5,881 bases of DNA. Source: an uncultured Pseudomonadota bacterium. Lineage in GTDB: Bacteria > Pseudomonadota > Alphaproteobacteria > Rs-D84. The notes beneath the pieces were generated by a model, which worked only from the letters and a program-made list of their open reading frames with translations, did no database searches and was not told where the DNA came from. A program made the translations under genes and the position numbers. The stretch is from NCBI GenBank assembly GCA_902776515.1, contig CACYQE010000053.1, forward strand, positions 1 to 5,881, in the 5' to 3' direction. Of this stretch, positions 4,146 through 5,881 are shown in pieces. Every line of letters begins with the position of its first letter. The first letter of the stretch is position 1.

Positions 4146-5881
4146 AAAAACGTTCTTTTGGAAATATATGCAAAAATGCACTGGGGACGGTGTTCTTGTT
4201 GGCGGGTGCGTTCTTTGTTTGTTCAACACTTTTGTCGATGCGTGCCGTTTTTGCGGACCCGATTGCACCGATTCAGGTTGCACAACAAAATACGACTGCT
4301 CAGTCTTCGCCGCGTGCTAATAACCGCACTAATCCGCGTGCCAAGGCGAATTCAGCCAATGTTGTAACACGGCAAACAAATACTGTAACCACAAATAACA
4401 AGCGTAATGTTGCAACACGCAATATTTCATCGCGTGCCAATGTGAAAACATCGCCTTCGCGTAATGTTGTTGCACGAACCACAAACCGCACAACCGCAAC
4501 ACGTACCGGAAACCGTGCTGTTCGTGCACGTTCGACCGAAACGAATACATCACGTGTGTCGTTGTCGGGTGATGCAATTCGTGGTGCCAAGGGGTCTGGC
4601 AGTACATATTACACATATATGTCTGGGAAATTATATTCCGGAAATTATTCCAACATCATTGATTCAACAACCGGTTTGATTTCTGCGGATGCCTATAATA
4701 ATTGTTTGGAATCATATTATACCTGTATGGATGAAATTTGTACCGCCCGTAACGAGGCTCAACGTCGTTGTGCATGTGCGGGACGTGTAACCGCTTTTGC
4801 CGCGGCCGAAGATGCGTTGCAATCCGCAAACGAAGAATTGATTAAGGTTTCTGGTCAATTGGCTTTGTTGATTGCTAACAAGGGTAAAGATGTCAGTGCG
4901 GCATTTACATTAACCGAGGCTGAAAAGGTTATGAATTGTGCATCCTGGCGCGAGGTTGCAAAAAATGGTGGAACATCAACGTCTATCAGCGAATGTGATT
5001 CCACCGAAATGACCGAATGGTGCCAATCACATGGGATTTATGACAGTTCGTGCAGTTGCTCTTCGGCGCCGACTTATTGCAGTGCAACGAATAACGGTAA
5101 TTTGTTCGATGTAAAGGATTTGGATGGTGCGGGTTCCGATATTTTGGCATCGTTGGCATCGTGGGCTGACCAGGTCAAGGACAGCACGGATACTTTGTTG
5201 GGCGAAAGTACTGATACATTGGCCAGTGTGATTTCTAATTTAACGGGCGTGGTCAGTGGAATCACCGGCACAACCGGCAGTATAGCGGTCGATGAAATCA
5301 AGGATAATTTAGCAACAACATGGGGATATGATTTGTATGCGTATGCACACAATAATGTTTGTTCACGTGTTTTGGATTCGTGCTTTAATGGTATTTACGA
5401 AGCGTGTGGTAATCCACCATCTAATGGTCGTTGTGCAAACGGTGCGACATCATCTTGTCCGTTTAATTACAACAGTATAATTACTGTTACGGAAAACAAG
5501 GATGTTGAATTTGTTGAACGTAAAACCGCGACAACAACTTCGTCTGCATCTTGTTTTGGTTATACATCTGCATCGGGCGATCCATACAGTTCTTTGCGTG
5601 GTCCGGTTGCTGATGCACGTCGCAGTATTATGCAGAAATACTTGTTGGATGCCAATGCTGATTGTGATTTGTATGGCGAACAGTTAAAAACAGCCGCACA
5701 AAAAATCACATATCAAAAGGTTGCAGCACAACAGGCGTTGCAGAAAAAACGTCTGGAATTCTATACCGAAGAACAAGAACGTAATTTGTCCGAGGCCATT
5801 GCCGCCGGAACAAACTTTAACGAATGTATTAGTGAACTGTGGGATTGTTATCAAACCCAGGAAACATCAAATCCGAATTGG
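4142..5881 (+). CDS. large secreted Cys-rich protein with repeated C-x6-C modules (partial, 580 codons seen)
   Basis: The frame is open from ATG 4142 to the window edge with no stop, so the C-terminus is missing. AGGAG (4131-4135) precedes the start at 6-nt spacing. Residues 1-38 form a signal peptide (KKR, hydrophobic stretch LGTVFLLAGAFFVCSTLL, cleavage after AVFA). Residues 40-140 are a disordered Thr/Asn/Arg/Ala linker with about 15 Arg, 3 Lys and only one acidic residue. From residue 185 on there are 20 Cys. Clusters are C188, C195, C200, C210, C212; C266, C285, C294, C304, C306, C313; C407, C414, C422, C431, C439, C471; then C508, C562, C569. The C-x6-C pair recurs at 188, 407 and 562. 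Between the clusters lie long amphipathic helices (219-245, 510-555). The protein is exported and probably disulfide-rich, perhaps a surface or envelope structure. I recognise no family. Confidence 0.88.
   Translation, partial: MKKRSFGNICKNALGTVFLLAGAFFVCSTLLSMRAVFADPIAPIQVAQQNTTAQSSPRANNRTNPRAKANSANVVTRQTNTVTTNNKRNVATRNISSRANVKTSPSRNVVARTTNRTTATRTGNRAVRARSTETNTSRVSLSGDAIRGAKGSGSTYYTYMSGKLYSGNYSNIIDSTTGLISADAYNNCLESYYTCMDEICTARNEAQRRCACAGRVTAFAAAEDALQSANEELIKVSGQLALLIANKGKDVSAAFTLTEAEKVMNCASWREVAKNGGTSTSISECDSTEMTEWCQSHGIYDSSCSCSSAPTYCSATNNGNLFDVKDLDGAGSDILASLASWADQVKDSTDTLLGESTDTLASVISNLTGVVSGITGTTGSIAVDEIKDNLATTWGYDLYAYAHNNVCSRVLDSCFNGIYEACGNPPSNGRCANGATSSCPFNYNSIITVTENKDVEFVERKTATTTSSASCFGYTSASGDPYSSLRGPVADARRSIMQKYLLDANADCDLYGEQLKTAAQKITYQKVAAQQALQKKRLEFYTEEQERNLSEAIAAGTNFNECISELWDCYQTQETSNPNW

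Noticed and set aside
4300..4616. Two overlapping minus-strand ORFs of about 95 aa
   Set aside because: They are antisense to the Thr/Asn/Arg linker of the 4142 gene. Its repetitive codons leave the other strand open, and there is no promoter or convincing ribosome-binding site for them.

Overview
The window opens in the 3' end of a ribosomal RNA operon (23S tail, short spacer, 5S, terminator). It then crosses a moderately AT-rich block of small orphan genes and ends in two genes for secreted, cysteine-containing proteins. The second of these runs off the right edge. The organism is a bacterium, most likely an alphaproteobacterium. The 5S ends in an alphaproteobacterial-style AGAGTAGGTCGTCGCCAG, the intrinsic terminators and -35/-10 promoters look bacterial, the Shine-Dalgarno sites are AAGGAG-like, and the exported proteins have ordinary Gram-negative-style signal peptides. 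The low GC and the many orphan Cys-rich exported proteins recall uncultured, host-associated, reduced alphaproteobacteria, but that placement is inference.

Layout: 1-472 is the 23S rRNA 3' end, 473-547 the spacer with a hairpin, 548-665 the 5S rRNA and 708-730 the rRNA terminator. At 770-946 lies a 58-aa orphan protein, whose bidirectional terminator (945-978) is shared with a convergent 133-aa protein (995-1396, minus). Divergent from the latter, 1599-1994 and 2030-2251 form a two-gene unit under one promoter. Next come 2369-2563 and 2623-2826, two small proteins that look paralogous to the 770-946 product, with terminators beside them. At 2903-3367 is a 154-aa protein with one membrane segment. 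At 3489-3992 is a secreted protein with a four-cysteine module followed by a Lys/Ala/Glu helix, closed by a terminator at 4001-4021. A strong promoter (4026-4054) then drives an 18-codon leader ORF (4089-4145). Its stop overlaps the start of a large secreted Cys-rich protein (4142 to the window end, 580 codons seen).

The most notable signals are four. Three small proteins share a G-x-K-[T/V]-F-hydrophobic-I core. All five plus-strand small proteins between 770 and 2826 end in Ser-Lys or Cys-Lys. A Cys/Arg-bearing leader peptide overlaps the start of a Cys-rich exported protein. That protein repeats a C-x6-C module. No recognised metabolic pathway, mobile element, CRISPR array or tRNA is visible. 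Most protein functions here are unknown and are described only by what can be seen.
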